64,000 nucleotides of DNA, from assembly GCA_009667805.1 (NCBI GenBank), contig CM019063.1, positions 58,140,881 through 58,204,880 of the forward strand, given 5' to 3'. This document shows positions 21,894 to 31,608 of the stretch, in pieces. Under the pieces are notes generated by a model that had not been told where the DNA came from, did no database searches, and worked only from the letters and a program-made list of their open reading frames with translations. This stretch comes from Leptobrachium leishanense. Its lineage: Eukaryota; Chordata; Amphibia; Anura; Megophryidae. Every line of letters starts with the position of its first letter. Within the stretch, counting starts at the first letter, position 1. The translations under genes were made by a program, and so were the position numbers.

Positions 21894-22062
21894 ATGTGGA
21901 GGCTTTTAATCTCACCTTTTGCCCCCCACCATAACTTAAATGTGTATTGCTTTGCCCTCCGGGTAAAGCATCAAACAGCATTGAGTCTTGGCCTGCTTTC
22001 TACAATTATAAGAATATATATATATATATATGTATATTTATATACCCCCCACACAGAACTAT

Positions 22063-22243
22063 CAGGGTTATTCAGAGAGCGGTGAAAAGCAGGAGAATGA
22101 CTGGAGAAGTGAAAATTCTAGGTCAAAATAGACAAACCAGAAAAATTCTCCCATTCATCTCACTTTCCAAATCGGCTATTTTGACTTAGAATTTCCATTC
22201 TCCATTCATTCTCCTGCTTTTCACCTCTCTCTGAATAACCCTG
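22063..22243. mobile_element. Palindromic MITE (CAGGGTTATTCAGAGAG ends)
   Basis: 181 bp, nearly a complete inverted repeat: CAGGGTTATTCAGAGAG plus GGTGAAAAGCAGGAGAATG at the left is mirrored at the right (CATTCTCCTGCTTTTCACC, CTCTCTGAATAACCCTG). Relatives with the same outer words are at 24277-25181, 26862-27831, about 31500-32230 and 49121. Superfamily unknown. Confidence 0.8.
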
Positions 22244-22305
22244 TAGATGTCTTTAGCTGACACTTACAGGGGGAATCCCAGCACTGTGGGGAAGGGTTAA
22301 GAGTT

Positions 22306-22536
22306 GTTATTATTATTCTTTATTTATATAGCGCCAGCATATTCCGCAGCACTGAACGATGGGCACAATGTAGACAGGGTTTACAATACATTGAACAACA
22401 TTTGATAAACAAGTACTGGAGGAAACGAGGGCCCTATTCCCGTGGGAATTTACAGATGAACCTTACGGAGCATCCAGCATCCCTATCTGGTCAGAAGATC
22501 TGTGAGTCTTTTGTAAATGCTCTGAGTCTGCAGGGA
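22306..22536 (-). mobile_element. L2-like LINE 3' end plus neighbouring repeat, partly duplicated downstream
   Basis: 22306-22450 is the L2-like 3' end (TTATTATTATT, CTTTATTTATATAGCGCCAG, CCGCAGC-CTG, GGGCCCTATTCCCGTGGGAA). From 22399 to 22536 the sequence is copied at 23146-23283 with 3 mismatches in 138 bp. Confidence 0.75.
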
Positions 22537-23145
22537 ATTTTAGATCAGCGGTCACTATGGTTGAGTGTCTCCTGCTGTGAGAGCCATAAATCCCTCCCTG
22601 GGGAATCAAGACATGCGGCATGCCGCAGCACTAAGGGCAAACCAAAAGCTCAGGGAGATTGCTTTACAAGGGTTTTTTGAAACACTCTCTATCAGCAGGC
22701 TGTTGAACACAATGTATAGGCAGATTTGGGAGACATTTCAAATAAGTTAAAATTGTTTTCCATGTGATAGGTGCACTTTAATCTCGTTGTGCTGGTGGCA
22801 ATTGATCTTAGCATAGTTAATTAGTTTTCTTGGCCTACTTTGGGGCAAACTAGTTTGACTTGCCAAGGGTTTCAGACTCAGTTAATCTCATATGGACCCG
22901 GTTTAGGGCAGTATTACAGCTAACTTAACCAGAGCAGTTGTAAACTGAAAACCTCCATAGGCTATAATGGCTCTGGGAAGTTTATAACAGCTCTGGTTAA
23001 GTTAGCACCAACTATATAATATGGTCCTCAGAGTTTCTGCATATTTGTGGCTGAGCAGACATTTCAGGTTGAATAATAATGATGTTGAGCCTTACCTGTG
23101 CCAGCTCTATTCCATGTAAAATCCACTGAATATTCAATTAATATT
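22537..23145. other. No gene; short repeat shared with 36850-36960
   Basis: 22560-22670 (GAGTGTCTCCTGCTGTG, ACATGCGGCATGCCGCAGC) matches the complement of about 36850-36960, so it is another dispersed repeat. The rest of the interval shows nothing recognisable. Confidence 0.5.
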
Positions 23146-23283
23146 CATTTGATAAACAAGTACTGGAGGAAACGAGGGCCCTATTCCCGTGGGAACTTAA
23201 AGATGAACCTTACGGAGCATCCAGCATCCCTATCTGGTCAGAAGATCTGTGAGTCATTTGTAAATGCTCTGAGTCTGCAGGGA
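23146..23283. repeat. Second copy of a 138-bp local duplication
   Basis: Matches 22399-22536 at 135 of 138 positions and starts within the L2-like 3' end, without the rest of that element. It is therefore a duplicated genomic piece rather than an independent retrotransposition. Confidence 0.75.
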
Positions 23284-23880
23284 GTCTGTATCAGGTTAAG
23301 GAAACAAAAACCATAACCTGAAACCTGTGTGTGCTCACATCATAATAATAAAAAACATTTTCTTATGAATATCTGAAATTCGCATATCGTAACGTTATGC
23401 ATATGTTTTAGCTACTTGTTACTTCTCACTTATCTTAAGCTTCATTTTCTGGAGCGATACAACCTTTGGTCGTATACATTTGCTGATGAATTATATATTA
23501 AAGTCACAGTATGAATTAATTATAATGGTACCGTGAGCATTTTTCAGGGTTTTTTTTTACGCTTATTTAAAAAAAAGTCAATAAAAATACTATAAACACC
23601 TTTTTTTTTTGTTTATTTTAAGAATGTTGTTTCCCCAAATTTTCTTGACATGGAAAAAAATTTGTCCCTAATATGGGTGAAACACTTTAAGCGTCACTGG
23701 TGATTATTTCACCTTTCCTTTGATTATTCGTATAGAATATTAGATATATAAAAAAAATAAGAGTAGTAGAAATGATCCCGATATGTTCTATGTACACTTG
23801 GGCCTTTGTGCTGGATACAGTAAAAAATGTGCATATGCCAAAGCACAAGTGATCGAGGCAACCAGCACTGCACAGACAGT
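23284..23880. other. No recognised feature
   Basis: AT-rich, with homopolymer runs; no ORF or repeat boundary that I can support. Confidence 0.45.
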
Positions 23881-24012
23881 TTTTATAAAGTGCCAACAAG
23901 ATCCGTAGCGCTGTACAATGGGTGAGACAGAATAATAAATATATTTACAAGTTCAACAAACAGAACAGTAGGAGAGAGGACCCTGCTCGAGAGCTTACAA
24001 TCTAAGAGCAGA
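23881..24012 (-). mobile_element. L2-like LINE 3' end fragment
   Basis: TTTTTATAAAGTGCCAACAAG, GTAGCGCTGTACAATGGG, GGAGAGAGGACCCTGCTCGA, GAGCTTACAATCTAAGAG. Same family as the longer copy at 28930-29404. Confidence 0.72.
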
Positions 24013-24276
24013 GGGGTGACACGCTAGGTGAGGATAATAATGTGATATTTAACCCTTTTGCTACCGTTATCGAGAGATCTCAGGTTTCAAAGGCACCATC
24101 TGGTGCCCGGCTATCGAGATATCTCGATATGCTGTTCTGCAGCCGAAAAGCAAATGACATTTGTTTGCTGCAAACTAATTTGCTTTGCTTTTGGGCTGCA
24201 GGTGCCCCCAAAGTTTTAGCCCTGTGGACATAATGTCCAAATAGTTAAAACTGTGTAAAATCAGCAAACTGATACA

Positions 24277-25181
24277 CAGGGTTATTCAAAGAGATCCGAA
24301 TGGCTCCCGAAAGGGAACCGAACGCTGAAAATCAGCGTTCGGTTACCTTTTCTGGCCATTCGGCTATCCAGAGAGCAGGCAGTTTGCCAAATCCTGGCGA
24401 ATTGCCTGCACATACGGTGCCTGTTCGGGGGCAGTGAATCCCCATAGAGAAGCAATGCTTTGTCTATTCAGAGAACAAAAACCAGCAGTGAAAAGTTGCC
24501 GAAATATTCGGTGGTTTAATTCGGCATATTTATTCAGGCGAATCCCATAGGCTTCAATGTTAAAAATATTCCAGTTTTATTTCAATATCTAATAAACCGT
24601 TGATTATAAAATTCTGCAGTAAAGAGTCTCTTTATTTATAGATTTTATAGGATACTTTAAGCATTTTTCGGGACTTTTTTTAAAAAAAATAATTTCCGAT
24701 TTTGTTATATATATTTTTTTAAACTTTACTTATTTTTTCTGTAACAGCCCTTTTTATTATCATTCATTGGATCTTATATGTAAATTTCAGACATTTTCGC
24801 TCAGTAGTTTCTTTGCAAACAGCGTTTCACTTTTCAAACATTCAAGCAAACTGTTTTGCTAATTTATTCACTGCCTTTGTCTGTGGTGTCAGCTTTTTCC
24901 GGCGGCTGCGCTGCGTGTCATTGGCTCCTGCTCGGGTTTTTCTGGCGTTTTTGGCGGGTTAGTCCAGATGTTTTTGGGGGTTTTCGGCGTGCATTTGCCG
25001 GGTTTTGCGGTTAGTTTTCGGCGGGTTTGCGGCAGCTTTTCCCTGCAATTCTGGGACTCTGTGGTGCTTGCTGAATACACCGCAGGGTCGCCGAAATGGG
25101 ATCGGCGAAACGAACCGAATTGAAGAGAACAAAAAGTCACCGAACGTGCGGTGACTTTTTGATTCTCTTTGAATTACCCTG
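24277..25181. mobile_element. MITE with CAGGGTTATTCAAAGAG ends
   Basis: 905 bp from CAGGGTTATTCAAAGAG to CTCTTTGAATTACCCTG. Related by its ends to 22063-22243 and 26862-27831. It contains GAATCCCATAGGCTTCAATG and a TTTATTAGATATTGAA-like block also present at 63700. An 83-residue Pro/Lys frame inside is not gene-like. Confidence 0.72.
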
Positions 25182-25375
25182 TAAGTACAGGTTGAGCACC
25201 CATTACCTGGAATGCTTGAGATGTTTTTTGGGAAAAATTATTTCAAACCTGAGCTTGTAGCTCCACTTAGTCCACCTAATAACCTGTCAATCAGTCCGAG
25301 TGATAATGACATTTTAAACCCCTTTTTGAATTTTTTTATTAAAGTTTTACTTTTTTGATATTTTTTAATCTATAG

Positions 25376-25960
25376 GATGCAAAAAGGTGACATTTGCATG
25401 TCTTACCAGAGTTCCTTGCTGCACATGGGGAATGTAGCACAGGAGTTCTGGGATGCAGTTCTTTGAATTGCTGTGATGCATTAGTGGCTTCTGCAATAAT
25501 AAACCTCATTGGTTATTGCGTGGAGGCTGTTTATCTCATTTTTTTGACCTCTACCACAACCCAAGCAAGTACTGATTTACCCTACGGGTCCAAGCATTCA
25601 CTGCAACTGGTCATGCCTAGCCTCTGCTGACGAGCGTCCAAAAAACATGAAACAGCGCTGTCCAGAGGTGGCTTTGACCAGTTGCATAATCCTGATCTCT
25701 GCTACCATCATCTAGTATGACATGGCATTGGTTGAAGGGTTCTGTGTGAAAAAAGACCCAGGATGCAAAAAGGTGAGACAGAAGTCATTTACATGTCTTA
25801 CCCAGAGTTCCTTGCTGCCTATGGGGAATGTAGCATAGGAGCTGTGTGATGCAGTTCTTTGATGTGCAAATGACTTCTGCAATAATAAACTTTACTACGT
25901 ACGCGGTGGAGGCTTTTTATCAAATTTTTTGCGTTCCACCACAACCCTAGCAAGTACTAT
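25376..25960 (+). repeat. Satellite monomer array, about 1.5 copies, with hammerhead-like core
   Basis: GGATGCAAAAAGGTGA occurs at about 25376 and again about 387 bp later (25763); CAGAGTTCCTTGCTGC follows each. This is the monomer of 18852-22000 without insertions. CTAGTATGACATGGCATTGG, GGTTCTG and GACCCAGGATGC form a continuous run that marks the pre-insertion state of the TTAA element at 19042. Confidence 0.8.
25603..25685 (+). ncRNA. Hammerhead ribozyme-like motif, core intact, stem II weak
   Basis: Outer stem: GCAACTGGTCA (25603-25613) pairs perfectly over 11 bp with TGACCAGTTGC (25675-25685). Inner stem I: CCTCTG (25621-25626) pairs with CAGAGG (25663-25668), separated from the outer stem by an internal loop, as in natural type I hammerheads. 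Core: CTGACGA (25627-25633; only the tolerant seventh core position differs from CTGATGA) and GAAA (25649-25652). Stem III is the short palindrome ACAGCGCTGT (25652-25661), and the predicted cleavage follows GTC (25660-25662). Stem II (GCGT...ACAT) has a mismatch and is weak. Hammerheads in amphibian satellite DNA are known (newt satellite 2). Activity of this copy is unproven. Confidence 0.72.
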
Positions 25961-26142
25961 ATTTATATACTTATACATAAATTGTGGCTTCAAAAAATTT
26001 ATTTGTTTTTCCCTCTAAAGTGTACAATTAAGTATATTATCTCCATCTTATCTTCACATATCTAATAAGACCAAGGAAGAGTTCTCCTTCTCCTAGTCCT
26101 TTGTCTCGGCTCTGCCGCTGTGACCCCCATCTTTTCTCCTAA

Positions 26143-26568
26143 GGCTAGGGTCAGACGAACGCATTTTCGCGTTGTCTGTGAAAAAGTGCGTTCGAACGAA
26201 TGGACGCATTTTTTCACGGAGTACGCGATAGCGGTCATACGATGCGCATTTGCGTTCGTGATTTTGTACGGATCATCAATAAAACACTTTTTGCATCTGG
26301 ACGTTATGTTGGCCGGACATTAGCAGTGTCTGACGTCTCCTAATCACGCACACACGCCTCTATGCGGCCGCAGCGCACTCTGTACGACCGTACTAGCGGT
26401 TTGACGTTCTCGACAAAATGCGTTCGTTTGCCACTTGCGTTGCGCGGCCGGACTTTCGTGCGACCGTACTTCGTATATTGGCCGTCATTGCCCGTCATTT
26501 GCTGCTAGCACGGCCGTGATTAAGTGCGCCTAAACGCACGTTAAAACTGCTTTCGTCTGACCCTAGCC
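26143..26568 (+). mobile_element. Harbinger-like MITE, TAA target duplication
   Basis: 426 bp, ends GGCTAGGGTCAGACGAA and TTCGTCTGACCCTAGCC, flanked by TAA on both sides (26140-26142, 26569-26571). Many CpG and internal CGGCCGC words. Related copies are at 29552, 35616 and 48078. The TAA duplication suits PIF/Harbinger. Confidence 0.85.
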
Positions 26569-26861
26569 TAACTGTCAGGACAGAGGTTGTCCTCATTGAT
26601 GTTGTACAATAACTGCATATTGTGTATGCAGAGCTCAGGATAAATCAGCATGGAGTTCTTTCAGAGCACTGAAAGAGGTCATCGCCCACCATTGGTAAAG
26701 ACTTCTCGGGCGCTGTGCCCGATGTGCTTTACGATTCTGTGTGCATTTGATGACTTGGATGTCTGGAGAGGAAGGTAGTAGGAGGAATGTCCTCATCTAC
26801 ATAATTATTTCCATCAGGGCGTGCACCATCAGTGGGGACACACTGTCACACATAACATATT

Positions 26862-27831
26862 GAGGGTTATTCAAAGACCACTGAAATTTCAGCAAAATTT
26901 TGGTGCCCACTTGTTCGGCGCACTTCGGTGCCCTTTGGCGATTTCAGTTCGCTGACCCTGTGGCGTTCCGAAGAACACCGAACAAGCCGTCAAATTGACT
27001 ACCAAAAACAGCTGCCGAGCACCACCAAACTGACCTCCGCACACCGCCGAACTGAAGAAAAGATATAACGGAACTCTGCAATTTTTAAAAAGGTGTTTAA
27101 AACAATACAAATGCAGGAAAATAATAAAAAGGTCCTATAAAAAAATAAATAAAAAGGCTTGTTACAGAATAAAAAAAAAAACCCATAAAAAAAATGGTAG
27201 TCAAAAATTTCAACCTAAAAAAACCCCCTATAAAAATAACAAAAAAATGCTAAATTTTTTTTATGAAAAAGACTTTTTGCTGAAACTGAAAAGAATAAAT
27301 GGTTGAATTAAAAAAAAAATATGAAACGATACTTTTTTTTCTTTTTAGAATCCTATGGGATTCCCCTGTTTAATCCCGTTGAACTGAAATCACTGAAAAT
27401 CAGGGCATTTCGCTGACACTTTGGTGCAGTTCGGCGTTCTCTGAATAGATTAACTATTACTTCACTATGGGACAATTTTGCTGCCGCCGAATTGCGTTGA
27501 TCTGCAGAGAACTGCTCTGTATTTCACTGGCGATTATCCAGTATTTGGTGAATTGACAGCTTTCTGAATAGACAAACTGCCAGGCTGGGTGGAGTAGAGG
27601 TAACATCACCGCTCTGCATGGAGAGAGCCTGTGGAGTCATGGGTTCGATCCCAGCAAGAGCACCTCTCCAGTAAGTGTCCTTGTGCATGACACCTAACGG
27701 TACATACTCACCACCCAGGACACACTTGAAAACGAGAGAAATCTCAAAGTATCCTTCCTGGTAAAATACTTTCTCAAAAAAAAAGAATTTGTAATTTGGT
27801 GGCAAGTTCGGCGCTTATTGAATAACCCTTG
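26862..27831. mobile_element. MITE with GAGGGTTATTCAAAGA ends, containing a SINE
   Basis: Left GAGGGTTATTCAAAGACC, right GCTTATTGAATAACCCT. The interior is rich in TTCGGCG/CGCCGAA words and A/T homopolymers. A tRNA-derived SINE sits at 27583-27795. Confidence 0.65.
27583..27795 (+). mobile_element. tRNA-derived SINE with LINE-shared tail
   Basis: The head has internal RNA polymerase III promoter boxes: TGGAGTAGAGG (A box, 27590-27600) and GGTTCGATCCC (B box, 27642-27652), about 41 bp apart. A body of about 60 bp follows. The 3' part (about 27712-27775: CCAGGACACACTTGAAAACG, GAGAGAAATCTCAAAGTATC, CTTCCTGGTAAAATACTTT) matches the LINE 3' end at 51400-51452. It ends in an A-rich run at 27775-27785. 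It is not a tRNA gene: the cloverleaf is incomplete. Confidence 0.8.
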
Positions 27832-27848
27832 TTTTGTTTGTTCTCTAA

Positions 27849-28258
27849 CCTCCCTGGCGGTCTATTTCTTCAGCAAATTCTGTGCTGAAAACGGTCTAAT
27901 TTTCTTTTACTGCCCCCCCCCCAGCGGCATCCCGAGTGTGGCTCGGGGTTAAATTCCTATGCTGGAAGCGGTAACCCCGAGCAACACTCGGGATGCCGCT
28001 GGATACATCACCTGTCCCTGCGCTCCCTCGATGTCCCCAGCTGCCTTCTCCAGCGACCGGCGACCTCATTACTTCCTGGTTTCCTCCTTGCGAGAAGGAA
28101 TCCAGGAAGTATGAGGTCGCGATCGCCGGAGGAAACTGCAGAGATCAGCGAGGGAGCGCAGGGAGAGGTGATGTATACAGCCCGAGTGTGTTTCGGGGTT
28201 ACCGCTCTCAGCGGTGAAATTTAACCCCGAGACACACTCGGGATAACCGTCAGGGAGG
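27849..28258. mobile_element. Palindromic element with CCTCCCTGGCGGT ends
   Basis: 410 bp, ends CCTCCCTGGCGGT and ACCGTCAGGGAGG. Inside are strong inverted blocks: AGCGGCATCCCGAGTG with CACTCGGGATGCCGCT (about 27921-27999), and a second pair GAGTGTGTTTCGGGGTTA/TAACCCCGAGACACACTC (about 28183-28240). Superfamily not assigned. Confidence 0.75.
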
Positions 28259-28439
28259 ATAAAAAACCTGAAATGAAAACCTGTTTATGGTGAGTTTAGA
28301 TAATCTGGAAATCATAAAAAAAATGGTCATAAATTGACCTAAATAAGTATTTTCTACTTGATTCTATTCACATTGTGGAATCGTTTGTCCAAGAACTGAC
28401 AAGTTAAAACCAAAATAAAACCCTCCTACATTTAAAGAC

Positions 28440-28625
28440 TTTTTTTGACAGCAGACAAAGCACCGAGGCTTTTGTGTTTTGTTTCACATGGAATTACAGG
28501 GGTGAGCGAAGACGATAACCCTTTTTTCTTGTTATGTTTTATACATGAAGCAGGCTGGATATTTCTGGTCCACGCAGCCGCCCTGTTAGGGAATAGGTGC
28601 AAAACCGTCTCTGCACGTATATATA
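28440..28625 (+). repeat. Dispersed repeat family B, uninterrupted copy
   Basis: Shares TTGTTTCACATGGAATTACA, CTTTTTTCTTG, TGTTTTATACATGAAG, GGCTGGATA-TTCTGGTC and GGCGCAAAACC-type words with 37560-38400, and the complement with 53790-54230. At 37640 the same repeat carries a 685-bp MITE; here the site (28545-28551) is empty. Confidence 0.72.
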
Positions 28626-28929
28626 TCTTTTAATGAGCTCGGCTAACACGGAGAAATCAATCCTGACGGTAATTCCATCGGCCTGTCAGAATTATTGGCT
28701 CTCCTGGAAAGCACCTTCCTTTACAATGTAACACTTTATTACTTCTGGTAGAATATGTTTAAATATCATTTTCCTACTGTTCTCCATGTGTCAAACATAT
28801 CTGCTTGTTTCGCTCTGCCCAATGTACAGCGCTGCAGAGTATGTTGGCGCTTAATTGTAATTCTTAGCTTTACAATACAACGGGTTTGCAGACATAAGAC
28901 AAAGCAAAGATCCTTCTGACAGTACAGTT

Positions 28930-29404
28930 ACAAGTTTTTATAGAGCGCCAACAAGTTCTGTAGCGCTGTACAGTGAGAGGCAGAATAACAAATATACATA
29001 CAAGTTCAACACACAGTACAGTAGGAGAGAGGACCCTGCTCAAGAGCTCACAATCTAAGAGGAGAGTGGTGACACATTAGGTGAGGGTTAATAGAGAATT
29101 TGAAGTAGCAGGTTGCATGTGGGCTGGGTGGGAAGATGCAGTAGGAAATGACAGTGGGGGAATCATCGAGTGAGCCGATAGGCTTCTCTAAAGTAATGAG
29201 TTTTCAGAGACTTCTTGAAGGACTGGAGAGACGGGGAGAGTCTAATGTTGTGGGGGAGGGAGTTCCAAAGAAAGGGGGCAGCTCGGGAGAAGTCTTGAAG
29301 GCAGGAATCGGGCGTGCGGGTACGAGGAACTAATAGCATCAGATCATTGGCAGAGCGAAGTGGTCGGGATGCAATGTGCCTGCTAATGAGGGAGGAGATG
29401 TAGG
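28930..29404 (-). mobile_element. L2-like LINE 3' end with intact ORF2 C-terminus
   Basis: Minus strand from about 29404: ISSLISRHIASRPLRSAND, LMLLVPRTRTPDSCLQDF, SRAAPFLWNSLPHNIRLSPS and LQSFKKSLKTHYFREAYRLT, the conserved C-terminal region of L2/CR1-type ORF2, followed by a 3' UTR with GTAGCGCTGTACAGTG. No frameshift is visible in this stretch. 5'-truncated. Confidence 0.8.
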
Positions 29405-29551
29405 ACAGGGGTGCCGGAAAAAATCCCTACAGCCAGGTTCCCTAATGCCAACATCCCGATGGCCAACTACCAGACAGAACAAGTGCCGGACATCCCAACT
29501 TCCCTACATGGCCAACTTCCAGACATCCATAATCCCAGCGGCTAACCCTAA

Positions 29552-29969
29552 GGCTAAGGTCAGACGAAAGCATTTTTAACGTGCGTTTAGCCGCACGAAA
29601 TCACGGCCGTGCTAGCAGCAAATGACGTCCAATGCCGGGGAACATACGACGAACGGCCGCACGAAAGTTCGTCCGTGCAACGCAAATGGCCAACGAACGC
29701 ATTTTTTCAAGAACGTCAAACCGCTACTACTGACGTACAGAGTGCGCTGCGGCCGCATAGCGGCGTGTTTGGGAGACGTCAGACGCTGCACACGTCCGGC
29801 CAACATAACGTCCAGACGCAAAAGGGTTTTATTGATGATCCGTACAAAATCACGGCCGAAAATGCGCATCGTATGACCGCTATCGCGTATTCCGTGAAAA
29901 AATACGTCCATTCGTTCGAACGCACTTTTTCACGGACAACGTGAAAAATGCGTTCGTCTGACCCTAGCC
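29552..29969 (-). mobile_element. Harbinger-like MITE, TAA target duplication
   Basis: 418 bp, ends GGCTAAGGTCAGACGAA and TTCGTCTGACCCTAGCC, TAA on both sides (29549-29551, 29970-29972). Internal sequence is the reverse complement of the 26143 copy. Overlapping frames of 80-110 codons on both strands are CpG-rich MITE sequence, not genes. Confidence 0.85.
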
Positions 29970-29984
29970 TAAAACTAACACCCT

Positions 29985-31262
29985 AACCCGAGGTTTAAGG
30001 GGGTTAGGGCTATGTTTATGGGGGTTAGGGCTAGGTTTAGGGGGGTAGGGTTATGACTAGGTTTAGGGGGGTTAGGGCTAGGTTTAGGGGGTTAAGGCTA
30101 GATTTAGGGGTTAGGGATAGGTTTAGGGGGTTAGGGCTAACATAGAAAATGTCAGCAGATAAGAACCTTTCGGCCCATCTAGTCTGCCCAATTACATGGA
30201 TACTTTACCTGGATTTATCTTCTGTTTAGGATAGCCTTATGCCTATCCCATGCCTGCTTAAATTCAATCACTGTTTTGGCCTCTACCACTTCAACTGGAA
30301 GACTGTTCCACCACCCTCTCAGTAAAATAATGCTTCCTGATGTTACTTTTAAACCTTTGCCCCTCTAATCTAAGACTATGTCCTCTTGTTTTGCTACTTT
30401 GTTTCCGTTTAAATATACTCCCTTCCTCTACCTTGTGGATTCCCTTTACGTATTTAAATGTTTCTATCATATCTCCTCTGTCTCGTCTTTTTTCCAAGCT
30501 GTACATGTTAAGATCATTAAGCCTTTCCTGGTAACTTTTCTCCTTCAAGCCGTACACCATTTTAGTAGCCCTTCTCTGAACTCTCTCTAAGATGTCTATA
30601 TCCTTCTGGAGATACGGTCTCCAGTACTGCACACAGTACTCCAAGTGAGGTCTCACCAGTGCTCTGTACAGTGGCATGAGCACTTCCCTTTTCCTACTGC
30701 TAATACCTCTCGCTACACAACCAAAAAATTCTACAAGCATTTCCTGCTGCTCTATTACATTGACTACTTACCCTTAGATGCTCTGAAATAATGACCCCTA
30801 AATCTCAACCCTCAGATGTTGAGGTTAGGACTTTATCAAATATTCTATATTCAGCCCTTGGGTTTTTACGTCCCAGGTGCATTATCTTGCACTTATCCAC
30901 ATTAAAACTCAATTGCCACAACTCCGACCATTTTTTTAGTTTACCTAAATCATTTGTCATTTGGCTGATCCCTCCAGGAACGTCAACCCTGTTGCCAATC
31001 TTTGTGTCATCAGCAAAAATACATACTTTTCCATTAATACCTTCTGCAATATCACTAATAAAAATATTAAAGAGAGTGGGTCCAAGTACTGAGCTCTGAG
31101 GTACTAGGGCTAGGTTTAGGGGGGTTAGGTTTAGGGGGGTTAGGGCTAGGTTTAGAGGGTTAGGGCTATATTTAGGGGGTTAGGTTTAGGGGGTTAGGAC
31201 TAGGTTAAAGGGGTTAGGGCTAGGTTTAAGGGGTTAGGGCTAGGTTTAGGGCTAGGTTAGGG
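29985..31262. repeat. Telomere-like minisatellite, split by CR1 copy 2
   Basis: Irregular units of GGTTAGGGCTAGGTTTAGG at 29985-30140 and 31107-31262. It contains many TTAGGG words but not perfect tandem hexamers, so this is a minisatellite rather than a telomere. CR1 copy 2 (30141-31106) divides it. Confidence 0.8.
30141..31106 (-). pseudogene. CR1 LINE copy 2, 5'-truncated and broken
   Basis: Complement of CR1 copy 1 from about 1918 to 2890, starting at the RT motif region and including the FADD-encoding segment and the 3' end. Broken by a change near 30715-30750, where the sequence diverges between the ERDFGV and GRGISSR regions, and by a small deletion at about 30300 that removes the TWNSLP start. 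Older or more damaged than copies 1 and 3. Confidence 0.85.
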
Positions 31263-31336
31263 CCGTCAGGGAGTGGTCTGTGTAGGGAAGTTGGCCGTCA
31301 GGATTTTGGCATTAGGGAACCTGGTTGCAGGGATTT

Positions 31337-31608
31337 CGACCCAAACCCGTAGGACAGTACCTCCACTGCTGCTCTCATGTACTGTTAAGTACATAATTAA
31401 TGCAGTAGAGATGGTATTTTATATGTAGTATATTTGGCCAAATGGCCACCAAATAGCACCGTATGGGGAAATTCACTGTTTGGTGCAATTTTGAGGCCAG
31501 TTCAGCTCTCTCTGAATAAGAAAAAAGAAAGAAGAGGTGGTACAAAAAGTACCGCAGGGCCCTATTACCGAAGGGGAAGTAACCCCGAGGACAACCTCGT
31601 TTTAAAGC
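31337..31608. other. Part of a GGGTTATTC-type MITE
   Basis: Contains GGCCAAATGGCCACC, CACTGTTTGGTGCAATTTT and CTCTCTGAATAAG, similar to the interior of the 49121 MITE. No left end recognised. Confidence 0.45.

Larger units (their letters stand above)
18852..22000 (+). repeat. Satellite-like monomers of about 390 bp, interrupted by two transposons
   Basis: The segments 18852-19037, 20018-20193 and 21902-22000 read as one continuous repeat when the inserted elements are removed. AAATGTGTATTG-TTTGCCCTCC occurs at 18856 and again at 21939, giving a monomer of about 390-400 bp. The same monomer occurs at 25376-25960. It includes a CAGAGTTCCTTGCTGCATATG block and a hammerhead-like core (18902-18969). 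Confidence 0.78.
29424..31336. mobile_element. TIR element holding telomere-like repeats, a MITE and a CR1 copy
   Basis: Inverted ends: AAATCCCTACAGCCAGGTTC plus CCTAATGCCA (29430-29460) against TGGCATTAGGG plus AACCTGGTTGCAGGGATTT (31304-31336), with a further GGAAGTTGGCC pair inside. The interior contains a Harbinger-like MITE, GGTTAGGGCTAGGTTTAGG repeats and CR1 copy 2. Transposon class unknown. Confidence 0.6.

Noticed and set aside
27583..27660. A tRNA gene
   Set aside because: A and B boxes are present, but the acceptor and anticodon arms do not pair, and the sequence continues into a SINE body with a LINE-like tail.
29609..29944. Overlapping frames of 84-111 codons on both strands
   Set aside because: They lie wholly in a CpG-rich Harbinger-like MITE. 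Frames are open in both directions because of base composition, and the other MITE copies do not keep them.
29985..31262. A telomere or chromosome end
   Set aside because: TTAGGG words are interspersed with CTAGGTT and are not tandem hexamers. The array is flanked by inverted transposon ends and unique sequence on both sides.
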